Below are positions 1 to 8,264 of a stretch of DNA of 64,000 nt, piece by piece. Position 1 is the stretch's first letter, and each line of letters begins with the position of its first letter. The notes beneath the pieces are model-generated. The model did no database searches and was not told the DNA's origin. It saw nothing but the letters and a program-made list of their open reading frames with translations. The DNA comes from JACCTH01 sp035253825 (GTDB lineage: Bacteria > Actinomycetota > Acidimicrobiia > Spongiisociales > ZC4RG35): positions 1 through 64,000 of the forward strand of contig DATFBM010000034.1 of assembly GCA_035253825.1 (NCBI GenBank), in the 5' to 3' direction. A program made the position numbers and the translations under genes.

Positions 1-221
1 GCTGAAATCCACATGGTTTCCATGGTGCTGCCTTCCCGGTGAGCACCTACGAAGCCGTCCGACGATCTACGAAATAGACCTAAACGCTGTTAGGGAGATT
101 CCTGGGATGGGGGACGGGCAGACGCTTCACGGTTTTTTCAAGGGTTGGGTTGTTTACTTCCACCAATCCTAACCGAAGCGCCTCCGAGCAGAGAGCGCGA
201 AACCCAGGACTCCGGTGGGAG
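1..221. other. gap at left edge downstream of recA
   Basis: No convincing complete gene. On the minus strand an ATG at 21-23 is preceded by a GGGAAGG purine run about 9 nt upstream and opens a frame running off the window, so a downstream gene may begin here; only seven codons are visible. A CATGG-TTT-CCATG inverted repeat lies at 12-24. recX, which often follows recA in actinobacteria, is not found in these 221 bases. Confidence 0.3.
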
Positions 222-223
222 TC
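208..223 (-). terminator. small hairpin at the recA stop codon
   Basis: Perfect 6-bp stem (GACTCC / GGAGTC) with a 4-nt loop, overlapping the recA TGA at 222-224. On the minus strand it is followed by CTGGGTTTC, not a clean U-tract, so a terminator role is weakly supported. Confidence 0.2.
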
Positions 224-2339
224 AGGATTCCTCGGTCACAGATGCCTCTGCGACATCTTCGGGGGCGGGCACCATTCCGACCACTTCGTAGACCTTGGCC
301 TGGAGCTGGACGGCCACGTCCGGGTTCTCCCGCAAGAACTTCTTGGCGTTCTCCCGACCTTGGCCGAGTTGATCGCCGTCGAAGGTGAACCAGGCTCCGC
401 TCTTCTTGACGACGCCGTTATCGACGGCGACGTCGAGCAGGCTCCCTTCCCGGGAGATACCTTCGCCGAAAACGATATCGAACTCGCATTGTCTGAAAGG
501 AGGAGCGACTTTGTTCTTCGTCACCTTCACCCGCACCCGGTTGCCAACGCTTTCGGCTCCGTCTTTGATCGTCTCGATCCGACGCACCTCCATGCGAACG
601 CTCGAATAGAACTTGAGGGCCCGACCTCCGGGGGTGGTTTCGGGTGAGTTGTGCACCATCACTCCGTCGGCAAAGTAGTTGTGGCTTCCCTCGACTTCGA
701 TATCAAATCGATGAGTGCTGTTCCACGGAGGCACGCGCTTGATTTCAAGGATCGGATATGGCTCAAGCACGTTCTCCACTTCCCGAAACTGAGGCTCGAC
801 CCTGAATTCGCCTCGATAGCGCGGTAACAGCTTGTATTCCATAGACGGATGAATGAACGGAGCAACAAGCTCTTGGAAGCGATCTGTCGCTTGGCGATCA
901 AACGACAAGACTGCCTTCTTTGCAGAGCCTGCTACCCGAAGCCGCACGTTTACTCCCCAGGTGTCAGCGAGATAATCCACGAGTCTCTCGCGGGTATCGG
1001 CGGTCATCGCCTCGACGCAGATCGCTATTCGTCCGCTTCCCCCATGAGTTCGTGCTTGGAGACCTTTTGATCGGACTGAGAATGAACCATCGTCCATATA
1101 CCAAATAGCCAGTGACAGCGGCGTAAGCAACTTCAAATACTCATCGTCAAATCGCTTAAATCCAGATTCGTACACCGACTGCCTCAGCTCCCTTAGCTCA
1201 GTCAAGGGCTGAAAGTCGTAGAACACAGCACCTTTCGCGTTCTTTGTGCGACTGATTCCAAGGTTCGAGAAGAGGGATGCCTTCCAATCTCCATAAGCTG
1301 CTTGTCTCGATCCATGGCCCATCCTGAAGCGGCAGGCCAAACCGTTCCGAGTAGGCGACAAAGCACCATCGCCCATTAAGGCTCCACGAATGATCTCCTG
1401 CTGTTGTGGGGACAAGTAGTGCGCAACTGCCTTAAGCACCCGATCACCCACCTTGAGTTCGCCTGCTTCTTTCCAACCCGCCGGAGTCATGATCCGGTGA
1501 TTTGCAGTTAGGCCCAACTGCGGTTGCGTGCCTGAGCCCACGGGCCTAGGCACTTTGATCTGAAGGAACTCATCGGTTGGACCATTGTCAAACCAGTTGA
1601 CCACTTTTCTGGGTACGACTCTCTTGGTGGCGAAGTCATAGGAGAGGACTTCGACCGGCAAGCGTCGATTCACAATGAGACCGATCTTCTCTTTGGAACC
1701 GTCGGCCAAAGTCACCAGGGAGTCCCACGAAAGGCACCCAAACATGACACCTATCTTCTCGCGGAGTTGGTTGATGAAGACAGCGGTGGTGCGGGAGCGA
1801 GCGAGACTGCCGGTGAGCTTGCGAAGGGCTTGGGACATCAGCCGGGCCTGCAAACCGACGTGAGCGTCGCCCATCTCGCCGTCGATCTCGGCCTTGGGAA
1901 CGAGAGCGGCAACTGAGTCGATCACTACCACATCGAGAGCGCCGGAACGGATCAGCATGTCGGCGATCTCGAGGGCCTGCTCGCCGGTATCCGGTTGGGA
2001 GATCAAGAGCTCATCGATGTCGACGCCGATGGCGCGGGCGTAGCCCGGATCCAGAGCATGCTCGGCATCGATGAAGGCGGCGATGCCACCGTTGCGCTGG
2101 GCCTCGGCGACGATGTGGAGAGCCAGCGTGGTCTTGCCACTGGCCTCATTCCCGTAAAGCTCGACCACTCGGCCCCGTGGCACTCCCCCCACTCCCAGGG
2201 CCAGATCGAGAGCCAGGGCCCCGGTGGAGATGACCTCGATCTTGCGATCGGCCACGTCGCCCATCTTCATGATCGCCCCCTTGCCGAACTGACGATGGAT
2301 CTGCGAAACCGTCATCTCGAGTGCGTTATCCCGCTCCAC
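222..2339 (-). CDS. recA: recombinase RecA precursor containing an in-frame intein
   Basis: RecA forms ATP-dependent filaments on single-stranded DNA, drives strand exchange and triggers LexA cleavage. The 705-residue precursor has the Walker A segment GNEASGKTT, the DAEHALDP region and the VIDSVAALVP strand of the RecA core. The core is split by a 363-residue intein between GVMFG and SPETT, so mature RecA would be about 342 residues. I choose the GTG start at 2337-2339 because AGGAG lies 5 nt upstream and translation then begins VERDNALEMTVSQI, in register with other RecA N-termini. An ATG 12 codons upstream (2373-2375) has no ribosome-binding site. An SOS box lies about 100 nt upstream at 2440-2453. 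No frameshift is seen, so the gene should be functional after protein splicing. Identity is certain; the start is likely. Confidence 0.96.
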   Translation of the reverse strand: MERDNALEMTVSQIHRQFGKGAIMKMGDVADRKIEVISTGALALDLALGVGGVPRGRVVELYGNEASGKTTLALHIVAEAQRNGGIAAFIDAEHALDPGYARAIGVDIDELLISQPDTGEQALEIADMLIRSGALDVVVIDSVAALVPKAEIDGEMGDAHVGLQARLMSQALRKLTGSLARSRTTAVFINQLREKIGVMFGCLSWDSLVTLADGSKEKIGLIVNRRLPVEVLSYDFATKRVVPRKVVNWFDNGPTDEFLQIKVPRPVGSGTQPQLGLTANHRIMTPAGWKEAGELKVGDRVLKAVAHYLSPQQQEIIRGALMGDGALSPTRNGLACRFRMGHGSRQAAYGDWKASLFSNLGISRTKNAKGAVFYDFQPLTELRELRQSVYESGFKRFDDEYLKLLTPLSLAIWYMDDGSFSVRSKGLQARTHGGSGRIAICVEAMTADTRERLVDYLADTWGVNVRLRVAGSAKKAVLSFDRQATDRFQELVAPFIHPSMEYKLLPRYRGEFRVEPQFREVENVLEPYPILEIKRVPPWNSTHRFDIEVEGSHNYFADGVMVHNSPETTPGGRALKFYSSVRMEVRRIETIKDGAESVGNRVRVKVTKNKVAPPFRQCEFDIVFGEGISREGSLLDVAVDNGVVKKSGAWFTFDGDQLGQGRENAKKFLRENPDVAVQLQAKVYEVVGMVPAPEDVAEASVTEES
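648..1736 (-). other. RecA intein (RecA-b type site) with LAGLIDADG homing endonuclease
   Basis: In-frame 363-residue intervening protein within RecA. All splicing residues are visible: Cys1 (CLSWDS), block B TANH, penultimate His and terminal Asn (VMVHN), and Ser as the first C-extein residue (SPETT). Two dodecapeptide endonuclease motifs are intact, IIRGALMGDGAL and LAIWYMDDGSF, each with its Asp. From memory, the insertion point, the length and phrases such as GGSGRI, HPSMEYKLLP and EGSHNYF resemble the Mycobacterium leprae RecA intein and not the M. tuberculosis one, which sits further downstream in RecA. It should therefore both splice and cut an empty recA allele. Intactness suggests fairly recent invasion or continuing selection. 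Confidence 0.95.
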
Positions 2340-2439
2340 TTCTTCTCCTCGCTTCCGTTTCCTCTTGTCTTCCATGCCGTGGAGTCGAATGTACGACCTG
2401 GCCCCGACAAATAACACCCTTGTGATCTGCCACCATACA

Positions 2440-2453
2440 CGAACAACTGTTCG
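2440..2453 (-). promoter_or_regulatory. LexA (SOS) box upstream of recA
   Basis: Perfect palindrome CGAAC-AACT-GTTCG, matching the Gram-positive/actinobacterial SOS operator. It lies between the end of the 2470-2769 gene and recA, about 100 nt before the recA start, so recA has its own DNA-damage-inducible promoter. A TTGTTC hexamer overlapping the box on the minus strand could be the -35. Confidence 0.85.
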
Positions 2454-2469
2454 GGGAGAGGGATGAGGG

Positions 2470-2769
2470 CTATTCGAACATGGCGCGGACGGCGTCGGTT
2501 CCCATGCCATCGGCTTCCACATCGAGTAAAAACCCACCGTCGCCACCTGGCCTGACTGTCCAAGAAGCGAAACCGCAGCACTCCCGTTCCGCTGTCGCCA
2601 GGCGGAATAGCTCAACTTCGGCTCCGCGGTCGAAGACGAGCCGCACCCCTCGATCGGTCGTCAGCTTTTCAATCAATGACCGCTCGATCAGCGCCGTCCA
2701 CTGCTGCTGACGCTGACCGAGCTCCGAGAGCTCGAGGTTGCAGGCGACCGGGATCTTCCGTCTATTCAT
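2470..2769 (-). CDS. conserved hypothetical protein, 99 aa
   Basis: Small soluble protein with no signal peptide or membrane segment. The N-terminal IPVACNLELSELGQR and the central ATAERECCGFASW, with an adjacent Cys pair, resemble a short domain I associate with actinobacterial regulators and metal-resistance loci, but I cannot name the family with confidence. The chosen ATG (2767-2769) overlaps the end of the upstream shikimate-kinase-like gene, so the two are translationally coupled. The two Cys could bind metal or be redox active (inference). It is the last gene of the DinB / kinase-like operon; the recA promoter follows. Confidence 0.6.
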   Translation of the reverse strand: MNRRKIPVACNLELSELGQRQQQWTALIERSLIEKLTTDRGVRLVFDRGAEVELFRLATAERECCGFASWTVRPGGDGGFLLDVEADGMGTDAVRAMFE

Positions 2770-3277
2770 CACCCACCGCGCCAATGCTCAGGACAAGTTG
2801 AACGATCTCGTCGGGGGTGGGGGTGGTGACGTCGATGACCCCATCAACCACAGACAAGAGCCGTTCATTTCGTCGCTCGGCCAGCTCTTGTGAGCGGGCG
2901 ACGTCGATCTGGCGACGGTGCTTCCCGGATTTGGCCCGCCGAGCCAGCACCTCAGTGTCGCCGACGAGGAGGACCACAACGATGTCTTCGGCGCCGAGGA
3001 GACTCTCGATTCTCTCCATGTCCCCCGTGCTGGCGGCGGCGGCGATCACCGACGGCTCGGCAGCCTCCACCGCCTGACGCAGGGCCTCGGCTTCGGCGGC
3101 GTGGAGCCACGGAACTCCGTGCTCCTCCGCCAAGGCGAGCCCGGTCTTGCCGTATTGCCCCTCGATCTGCTGATCCGAATCAACCAGTGGCCGTCCCAGC
3201 CTCTCGGCCACGATCGATCCCACCGTGGTCTTCCCCGAACCCATCGGACCCATCAAGACGAGATGGCGCCCGCTCAC
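2762..3277 (-). CDS. shikimate kinase-like P-loop kinase
   Basis: 171-residue protein of the shikimate kinase / small-molecule kinase fold, with Walker A GPMGSGKTT at residues 10-18 and an acidic DSD following strand 2 (VDSDQQIE). The usual shikimate-binding features are altered: the FR-x-x-E segment is replaced by WLHAAEAEALR and the GGG loop by AAAAST, so shikimate may not be the substrate. The lid Arg region (KHRRQIDVARSQELAERR) is present. It overlaps the DinB-like gene upstream by 4 nt and the small gene downstream by 8 nt, indicating one transcript. Family assignment is sound; the substrate is unknown. Confidence 0.7.
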   Translation of the reverse strand: MSGRHLVLMGPMGSGKTTVGSIVAERLGRPLVDSDQQIEGQYGKTGLALAEEHGVPWLHAAEAEALRQAVEAAEPSVIAAAASTGDMERIESLLGAEDIVVVLLVGDTEVLARRAKSGKHRRQIDVARSQELAERRNERLLSVVDGVIDVTTPTPDEIVQLVLSIGAVGDE

Positions 3278-4215
3278 CCCCGACCGGCTTCAACCGCAGA
3301 GGCAACGGCCCCATGAGCTTCGGCGGCTGCGTGGGCGAGTCGGGTCGCCGCATCATGAGAAGCAGATCCCGGTCGACGACCGAAGACCGTGGCCTCGGCT
3401 CGGCCATAGGCAGCGAGGACATGACGGGCCAGCCGTCGCGATTCGTCGGGGACAATGCCCAGCATCGCCATCGTCTTCTCGATCTGAATGGCGTGTTCTC
3501 GGATGTGGGAGGACCAGCGGCCAAGGCGAAAGCCGACCGTGACAGCAAACCCGCTCCAACGGGCAGCCAGTCGAAGCCTTTCGTCCGCCAGGCCCGCCAG
3601 ACGCTCGGCGCCGAGGTCCAAAACCTGGTCGAGACGCGTGCGGAGCTCGGAGACATTGCCTTCCGCCTCGGTGGTGGCCTCGTCCGGCAACGCATCCCAG
3701 AACGCCTCGTGGATGCCAGATGGAAGGTCGGGATCATCGGCGTCATGAGGGTTGGCCAGCCACCAGGCCGTTCCCCAGCCGTATGCGCGCTGACTGGAGA
3801 TGATGTGCCCCATGGCGAGACGAATCGTCCACTCTTCTCCGCCGGGCTGGGCGTCGAGTGCCGACTCGTCGATTGACAGCAGCAGCCCATGAAGATCCCA
3901 TCGTGCGGCCGTCGCCGGGCCGATGATTCGAGCCGCCTGGGTTTCATCTGCTTCTTCCCTCGCCAGTACGTAGCGAGCTTCACTCTCGGCTAGTTCGAGG
4001 GCTTCGGCCGCCCGATAGGCACCGTAGCGCACCTCCTGGTCGCTGCCTCCGATCCATTTCCACTCCCCGGCAAGTCTCGTCTCGGGCAGGTCAAGCAACG
4101 CGGTGCCGGCTGCCAGAACATTCGCACGAGCGGCGATCAATGGCGAGGGAAGGGGTCTGGCCAAAGCCGGATCGGTCCGCTCGAGAAGGGGCGCATCCAA
4201 CGGTCTGGAAGTCAT
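3274..4215 (-). CDS. DinB-like domain protein
   Basis: 313-residue soluble protein whose middle carries the features of a DinB/YfiT-like helical bundle, including WDLHGLLLSIDESALDAQPGGEEWTIR and LAMGHIISSQRA followed by a C-terminal His segment (SHIREHAIQIEK). Such proteins usually bind a divalent metal through three His; some are thiol-S-transferases. The ATG at 4213-4215 was chosen because GGTGAG precedes it by 4 nt; a GTG at 4293 would add 26 unconserved residues. It heads a three-gene operon that overlaps the downstream kinase-like gene by ATGA. Substrate unknown. Confidence 0.65.
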   Translation of the reverse strand: MTSRPLDAPLLERTDPALARPLPSPLIAARANVLAAGTALLDLPETRLAGEWKWIGGSDQEVRYGAYRAAEALELAESEARYVLAREEADETQAARIIGPATAARWDLHGLLLSIDESALDAQPGGEEWTIRLAMGHIISSQRAYGWGTAWWLANPHDADDPDLPSGIHEAFWDALPDEATTEAEGNVSELRTRLDQVLDLGAERLAGLADERLRLAARWSGFAVTVGFRLGRWSSHIREHAIQIEKTMAMLGIVPDESRRLARHVLAAYGRAEATVFGRRPGSASHDAATRLAHAAAEAHGAVASAVEAGRG

Positions 4216-4351
4216 GAACTCACCAATAGAAGCGCCATCATCGGTCGAGATTAAAGGCTGCGCGCTGATGACCGTTGTCGTACCCTCCACCACTTATGAC
4301 CGCAGTCCCCCAACTCCCAGCCCTTGATCGGACCTACCGAAGGCGCCCGAA

Positions 4352-4645
4352 ATGATCAGCGCTGCCAGGGATGGGACCTATATAAACGTCCATGTTCAAC
4401 CCGGGGCCCGCAACAGCCGAATCGCCGGTCGCCACGGCGACGCTCTCAAGGTGTCGGTACGCGAGCCTCCTGCCGACGGCCGGGCCAACGATGCAGTAGC
4501 CGGGGTCTTGGCTTCGTGGCTGGGCGTAGCCGCCGAGAACATAACTCTCGTCGCCGGTCGCACCTCTCGGAGAAAACGCTTCTTCGTCGCCGGAATCGAA
4601 CCGGAAGCTGCCTCCCGCGCGGTCGAATCAGTAGCTGGAGGCTGA
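4352..4645 (+). CDS. DUF167 / YggU family protein
   Basis: 97-residue protein with the DUF167 signatures HVQPGARNSRI, LKVSVREPPADGRAN and the basic GRTSRRKRFFV strand. The family is small, cytosolic, widespread and without firm function, often near cell-division or RNA genes. Length is typical. It is divergent from the DinB-like operon and convergent with thpR, whose stop lies 15 nt beyond this gene's end. Confidence 0.88.
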   Translation: MISAARDGTYINVHVQPGARNSRIAGRHGDALKVSVREPPADGRANDAVAGVLASWLGVAAENITLVAGRTSRRKRFFVAGIEPEAASRAVESVAGG

Positions 4646-4660
4646 CTTTCGTCTATTGGG

Positions 4661-5224
4661 TCAGCTCGAGACCTTGAATTCGAACTCCTCCAACGCCGTG
4701 TAGACCGCTCCGCCCCGGCCAAGCGTGCTCTGGTAGAGCACCAACCGATCGGCCTGCCAAGACACCGGGACCGGCTGATAGCCATCGATAACTGCCCGGA
4801 CATCCTGGTGCGGACGGATCCGGCTCAGGGTGAGATGAGCGGCGAAGGGCCGACCTTCGGCGGCCAAGCCGACCTCCTGTGCTGCTTCTTCGCAAATCGA
4901 GTTCAGCACCTCCAATCGGTCGAGGCCGTCTGTGACTGCCAGCCACAAGACCGTGGCCCGGACCGGACGCGGAAAGGCGCCCATTTCGCCGAGGCCTACT
5001 TTGAAGGAGTGGCCCAGTCCCACCTGATCGATTGCTGCGGAGAGCCTCTCGGCTGTGACCTGATCGACGCGACCGAGAAACCGGGTTGTCAGGTGCCAGT
5101 TCTCGGGAGGCACCACTTTGCCCGGTAGATGCGGAAGCGCCTGGGCGAGAATCGCCCTCGCTTCGTCAGCTAGCGGGACGGCGAAGAAGAGGCGTCTCAG
5201 ACCGCTCGACCCGGCGACCACCAT
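4661..5224 (-). CDS. thpR: RNA 2',3'-cyclic phosphodiesterase (LigT/2H family)
   Basis: 187-residue 2H phosphoesterase with both catalytic His-x-Thr motifs, WHLTTRFLG near residue 43 and AAHLTLSRI near residue 133. The enzyme opens 2',3'-cyclic phosphates on RNA ends. The ATG at 5222-5224 lies inside the end of cinA (28-nt overlap), with GAAGGG just upstream. It is the distal gene of rimO-cinA-thpR. Confidence 0.9.
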   Translation of the reverse strand: MVVAGSSGLRRLFFAVPLADEARAILAQALPHLPGKVVPPENWHLTTRFLGRVDQVTAERLSAAIDQVGLGHSFKVGLGEMGAFPRPVRATVLWLAVTDGLDRLEVLNSICEEAAQEVGLAAEGRPFAAHLTLSRIRPHQDVRAVIDGYQPVPVSWQADRLVLYQSTLGRGGAVYTALEEFEFKVSS

Positions 5225-6441
5225 CGCCCTTCGATACCGAGACGCGCCAGGTGCAAGGCACCGGTGGTGGCATAGACCCGGATCCGCTCGCGATCCCCCG
5301 GAAGGCGCAACGTGTGTGCCTGCTCTCCTTCCGGGGTGGCGATCGCCACGATCATCGTCCCCACCGGCTGCTCCAGTGGATCGGGGCCCGCCGAACCCAC
5401 GACCGCAATCGCCACGTCGACCGAAAGTGCCTTCCGGGCCCCAAGGGCCATCAGGAGGGCGGTCTCCTCGCTGACTTGGGTGTCGACGTCGATTCCCAAC
5501 AGCGACTCCTTGAGGTCGGGGACGTACGCCACGACCGATCCGCGGAAATAGGCCGAAGAACCGGGAAGAGAGCTCAACTCGGCGGCCACCAGCCCACCCG
5601 TGGCCGACTCGGCCGTCCCGATGGTCCAGCCCCTTTCCATCAGGTCGCGGGCGATAATCGCCCCAACGGTTTCGTCATCGCGCCCGAAAACCGAGTTACC
5701 GAGTCGGCGTCGCACCTCGGCGTCGACCGGCTCGATCATCGCCTCGGCCGTCTCCCGGTCTTTGGCCTTGGCAGTGATCCTGACCTTGATCTCGCCGGCC
5801 GAGGCGAGGAAGGCAATCGAAGGGTTGGATTTACCCCTATAGAGATCGTCGAGCAGTTGCCCCACCTGAGCCTCCGACCGACCCCAGCTCCGAAGCACCC
5901 GGCTGTGGACCACCGAGTCTTCGCCACGACGGGCCAGAAGCCGTGGGACTACTTCGCGCTGGAGGAGATACGTCATCTCCTCGGGCACACCCGGGAGGAC
6001 GAAGATCGGGGTGTTCTCAATCACCAGGGCCAACCCCGGGGCGGTGCCCTTGGGGTTTGGAAGCATCTCGGCCCCTTCGGGATATTGGGCCTGCCGATAG
6101 TTCGACTCCGGCATCTCGCGGCCGAGGCTTTCCCACCTGGTGCGAAGTGCGGCAGCGTACTCCTCGGAGAACTTCATCTCGAGTCCGAATGCCTGACAAA
6201 TCGCTTCCCGGGTGAGGTCGTCTTGAGTTGGTCCGATGCCGCCGGTAACGATGACGGCGTCGGATCGGGCAACGGCCGTGGTGAGGACGGTCGCCAGCCG
6301 CTGGAGATTGTCGCCCACGATCACCGAATGGTGGACATCGAACCCCGCTTCGGCGAGGGCGGCGCCGATAGTGGCGGCGTTGCGATTGGTGATTTGCCCC
6401 AGCAGGAGCTCGGTCCCGACGGCGACGATCTCTGTGATCAT
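5197..6441 (-). CDS. cinA: CinA: competence/damage-inducible protein, NMN amidohydrolase
   Basis: 414 residues with the usual two halves. The N-terminal MoaB/MogA-like domain has VGTELLLGQ and TGGIGPTQDDLTREA (ADP-ribose pyrophosphatase type). The C-terminal PncC domain has TAESATGG and VVGSAGPDPLEQPVGT, expected to deamidate nicotinamide mononucleotide in pyridine nucleotide salvage. It overlaps rimO by ATGA and thpR by 28 nt. cinA two genes upstream of recA is a widespread arrangement; here other genes and the recA promoter separate them. Confidence 0.95.
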   Translation of the reverse strand: MITEIVAVGTELLLGQITNRNAATIGAALAEAGFDVHHSVIVGDNLQRLATVLTTAVARSDAVIVTGGIGPTQDDLTREAICQAFGLEMKFSEEYAAALRTRWESLGREMPESNYRQAQYPEGAEMLPNPKGTAPGLALVIENTPIFVLPGVPEEMTYLLQREVVPRLLARRGEDSVVHSRVLRSWGRSEAQVGQLLDDLYRGKSNPSIAFLASAGEIKVRITAKAKDRETAEAMIEPVDAEVRRRLGNSVFGRDDETVGAIIARDLMERGWTIGTAESATGGLVAAELSSLPGSSAYFRGSVVAYVPDLKESLLGIDVDTQVSEETALLMALGARKALSVDVAIAVVGSAGPDPLEQPVGTMIVAIATPEGEQAHTLRLPGDRERIRVYATTGALHLARLGIEGRWWSPGRAV

Positions 6442-7754
6442 CCGATCACGATTCCCTCAAGGTCGGCCCCCAGCGCAGCTTTGATCTCCACCTCGACCCA
6501 GTCTCCGGGCGTACCGCGATCGAGGGTGATAACGCCGTCGATCTCCGGGGCTTGTCGGTAAGAGCGACCGACGGCGATCCCATCCTCCATTTGATCCACG
6601 AGAACAAGGTGGCGCCGTCCCACCTGATCCAGGTTGGCGGAAGCAGTGAGGTCGTCCTGAACGGATTGCAGGTATCGGAGCCGCTCGCCGACTTCGCGCT
6701 CGTCCACCCGCGCCTCCAGGCTCGCGGCCGGCGTCCCTTCTTCAGGCGAATAGGGGAAGAACCCGGCCCAGTCGAGCGCCGCATCCTCGAGAAACGTGGC
6801 CAGTGCCGAAACGTCGTCTTCGGTTTCTCCCGGGAAGCCAACGATGAAGCTCGAGCGCAACGTCGGCTCTGGATGCGCATCGCGGATGGTCTTGATCAGC
6901 TCCAGGTAGCGCTCGCTTCCACCCGGCCGTTTCATCGACCGCAACAACCTGGGCGAGGAATGCTGGAGGCTCAAGTCAAAGTAGGGAGCCATCAGCGGAT
7001 TTGTGGTCATCTCCTCGATCAGTCGGGGCCGGATCTCCTTCGGATAGAGATAGAGCAGCCGCAGCATCCGCAGTCCCCGCGCCTGCGACACCATCCGCAG
7101 CAAATCGACGATGTCGCCGCGGGCGTCGAGATCGCGACCGTAGGCAGCCAGATCCTGCGCTACCAGCACCACCTCGGTGACCCCGGCATCCACCAGGCCC
7201 TGGACTTCCTTCACCACGTTTTGGGGTTGACGGGAGCGCTGCTTTCCCCTGATGAGAGGGATGGCACAGAACGTGCAGGGCTTGTCACATCCTTCGGCGA
7301 CCTTGACATAGGCGTACGGCATGATTGGTGTCGGACGCCTTACCAAGTGGAGGATGTCCATGGCTGGTTTGCGAAGCCGAATCGGCCGCCACTGCGGACT
7401 TGAGGTCAGGCTGTCGAGGACTCCAACCAACTCGCCGTAGCGATCGAGCCCCAGCATCGAATCAACCTCGGGAAGCGCCTGCCCTAGTTCGGTTCCGAAC
7501 CGCTGGGCCATGCAGCCGAGCACCACGGTTGGCGCGCCCGGTTTTTTCAGGTCGTTGAGACCGAGGATCGTCTCCACCGACTCCCGACGGGCGTCCTCGA
7601 TGAAAGCGCAGGTGTTGACCATGACCACGTCCGCCCCTTCGGGACTCGGAGCCATCCCGTAGCCGGCTTCGGCCAAGAGGAGTTGGACTTTTTCGGAGTC
7701 GACCTGGTTCTTGGCGCAGCCGAGCGTCTCGAGCCAATATGTTGGTGCAGTCAT
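6438..7754 (-). CDS. rimO: ribosomal protein S12 methylthiotransferase RimO
   Basis: 438-residue radical-SAM methylthiotransferase. The N-terminal UPF0004 domain supplies Cys in LGCAKNQVDS (Cys13), NTCAF (Cys49) and LGCMAQ (Cys81) for the auxiliary cluster. The radical SAM triad is in EGCDKPCTFCAIP, and a C-terminal TRAM domain follows. The LGCAKN opening and IRGKQRSR are RimO-like and not MiaB-like, so the target should be the conserved Asp of ribosomal protein S12. Coupled to cinA by a 4-nt overlap; 9 nt after the flavin reductase gene. Confidence 0.94.
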   Translation of the reverse strand: MTAPTYWLETLGCAKNQVDSEKVQLLLAEAGYGMAPSPEGADVVMVNTCAFIEDARRESVETILGLNDLKKPGAPTVVLGCMAQRFGTELGQALPEVDSMLGLDRYGELVGVLDSLTSSPQWRPIRLRKPAMDILHLVRRPTPIMPYAYVKVAEGCDKPCTFCAIPLIRGKQRSRQPQNVVKEVQGLVDAGVTEVVLVAQDLAAYGRDLDARGDIVDLLRMVSQARGLRMLRLLYLYPKEIRPRLIEEMTTNPLMAPYFDLSLQHSSPRLLRSMKRPGGSERYLELIKTIRDAHPEPTLRSSFIVGFPGETEDDVSALATFLEDAALDWAGFFPYSPEEGTPAASLEARVDEREVGERLRYLQSVQDDLTASANLDQVGRRHLVLVDQMEDGIAVGRSYRQAPEIDGVITLDRGTPGDWVEVEIKAALGADLEGIVIG

Positions 7755-7763
7755 CCCACCCGC

Positions 7764-8264
7764 TCAGGCCAGGGAGCGATAACGACCGCGGAAGTAGAGC
7801 AAGGGATCATCGAGGTCGGATAACCGCAGATGCTCGATTTCGGCCACTAACAACATCTGCCATCCAATCGGGTGCGAGGCCTCGAGGCGGCATCCGGCCC
7901 AGTTCTCGAATCCCCCGATCAACGGTCCCCATTCGGTCTCGGTTACTTCCAGGCCGGCAAAGAGGCCGCCCGGGGCGGGGGACACCTCAGCGAAGCGGTC
8001 CGAGAGCCGCCGATGGTCCTGCTCAGCGATGTGAACGACGAACCGCTCGGTGGTCTTGACCGCCCCGCAAAAATCCGCCGCCTCGTTGATGGCCACCACC
8101 AATCTGGCTGGTGAGCCCTCGAGCACGAGGACGGCCGAGGCGGTCATCCCGTCGCTTCCTGCGGTGACAATCGTGACCGGGCTGGCGAGACGTCCTCGCA
8201 ACTGACGGGTTCGATCCCTGGATTCGGGTGAAGGAAGAAAGGGATGTTCGTTGTGGATGGTCAC
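7764..8264 (-). CDS. flavin reductase domain protein
   Basis: 166-residue protein of the FMN-binding split-barrel flavin reductase family: LRGRLASPVTIVTAGSDGMTASAVLVLEG-type N-terminus, a central FVVHIAEQDHRRLSDRF strand-helix, and C-terminal LLVAEIEHLRLSDLDDPLLYFRGRY. It probably reduces FMN with NAD(P)H or serves a flavin monooxygenase. Starts within the end of the PHP phosphatase gene (ATGA overlap). A second family member lies at 49488-49994. Confidence 0.82.
   Translation of the reverse strand: MTIHNEHPFLPSPESRDRTRQLRGRLASPVTIVTAGSDGMTASAVLVLEGSPARLVVAINEAADFCGAVKTTERFVVHIAEQDHRRLSDRFAEVSPAPGGLFAGLEVTETEWGPLIGGFENWAGCRLEASHPIGWQMLLVAEIEHLRLSDLDDPLLYFRGRYRSLA

Noticed and set aside
1..221. 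recX downstream of recA
   Set aside because: No RecX-like sequence in the visible 221 bases; the gene may be elsewhere or absent.
2340..2615. N-terminal extension of RecA to 2615
   Set aside because: It would run through the SOS box and promoter; the AGGAG-GTG at 2339 gives the family-like N-terminus.
5086..6561. 491-codon plus-strand open frame
   Set aside because: Lies entirely opposite cinA and thpR; no motif, and it is explained by codon-position GC bias of cinA.
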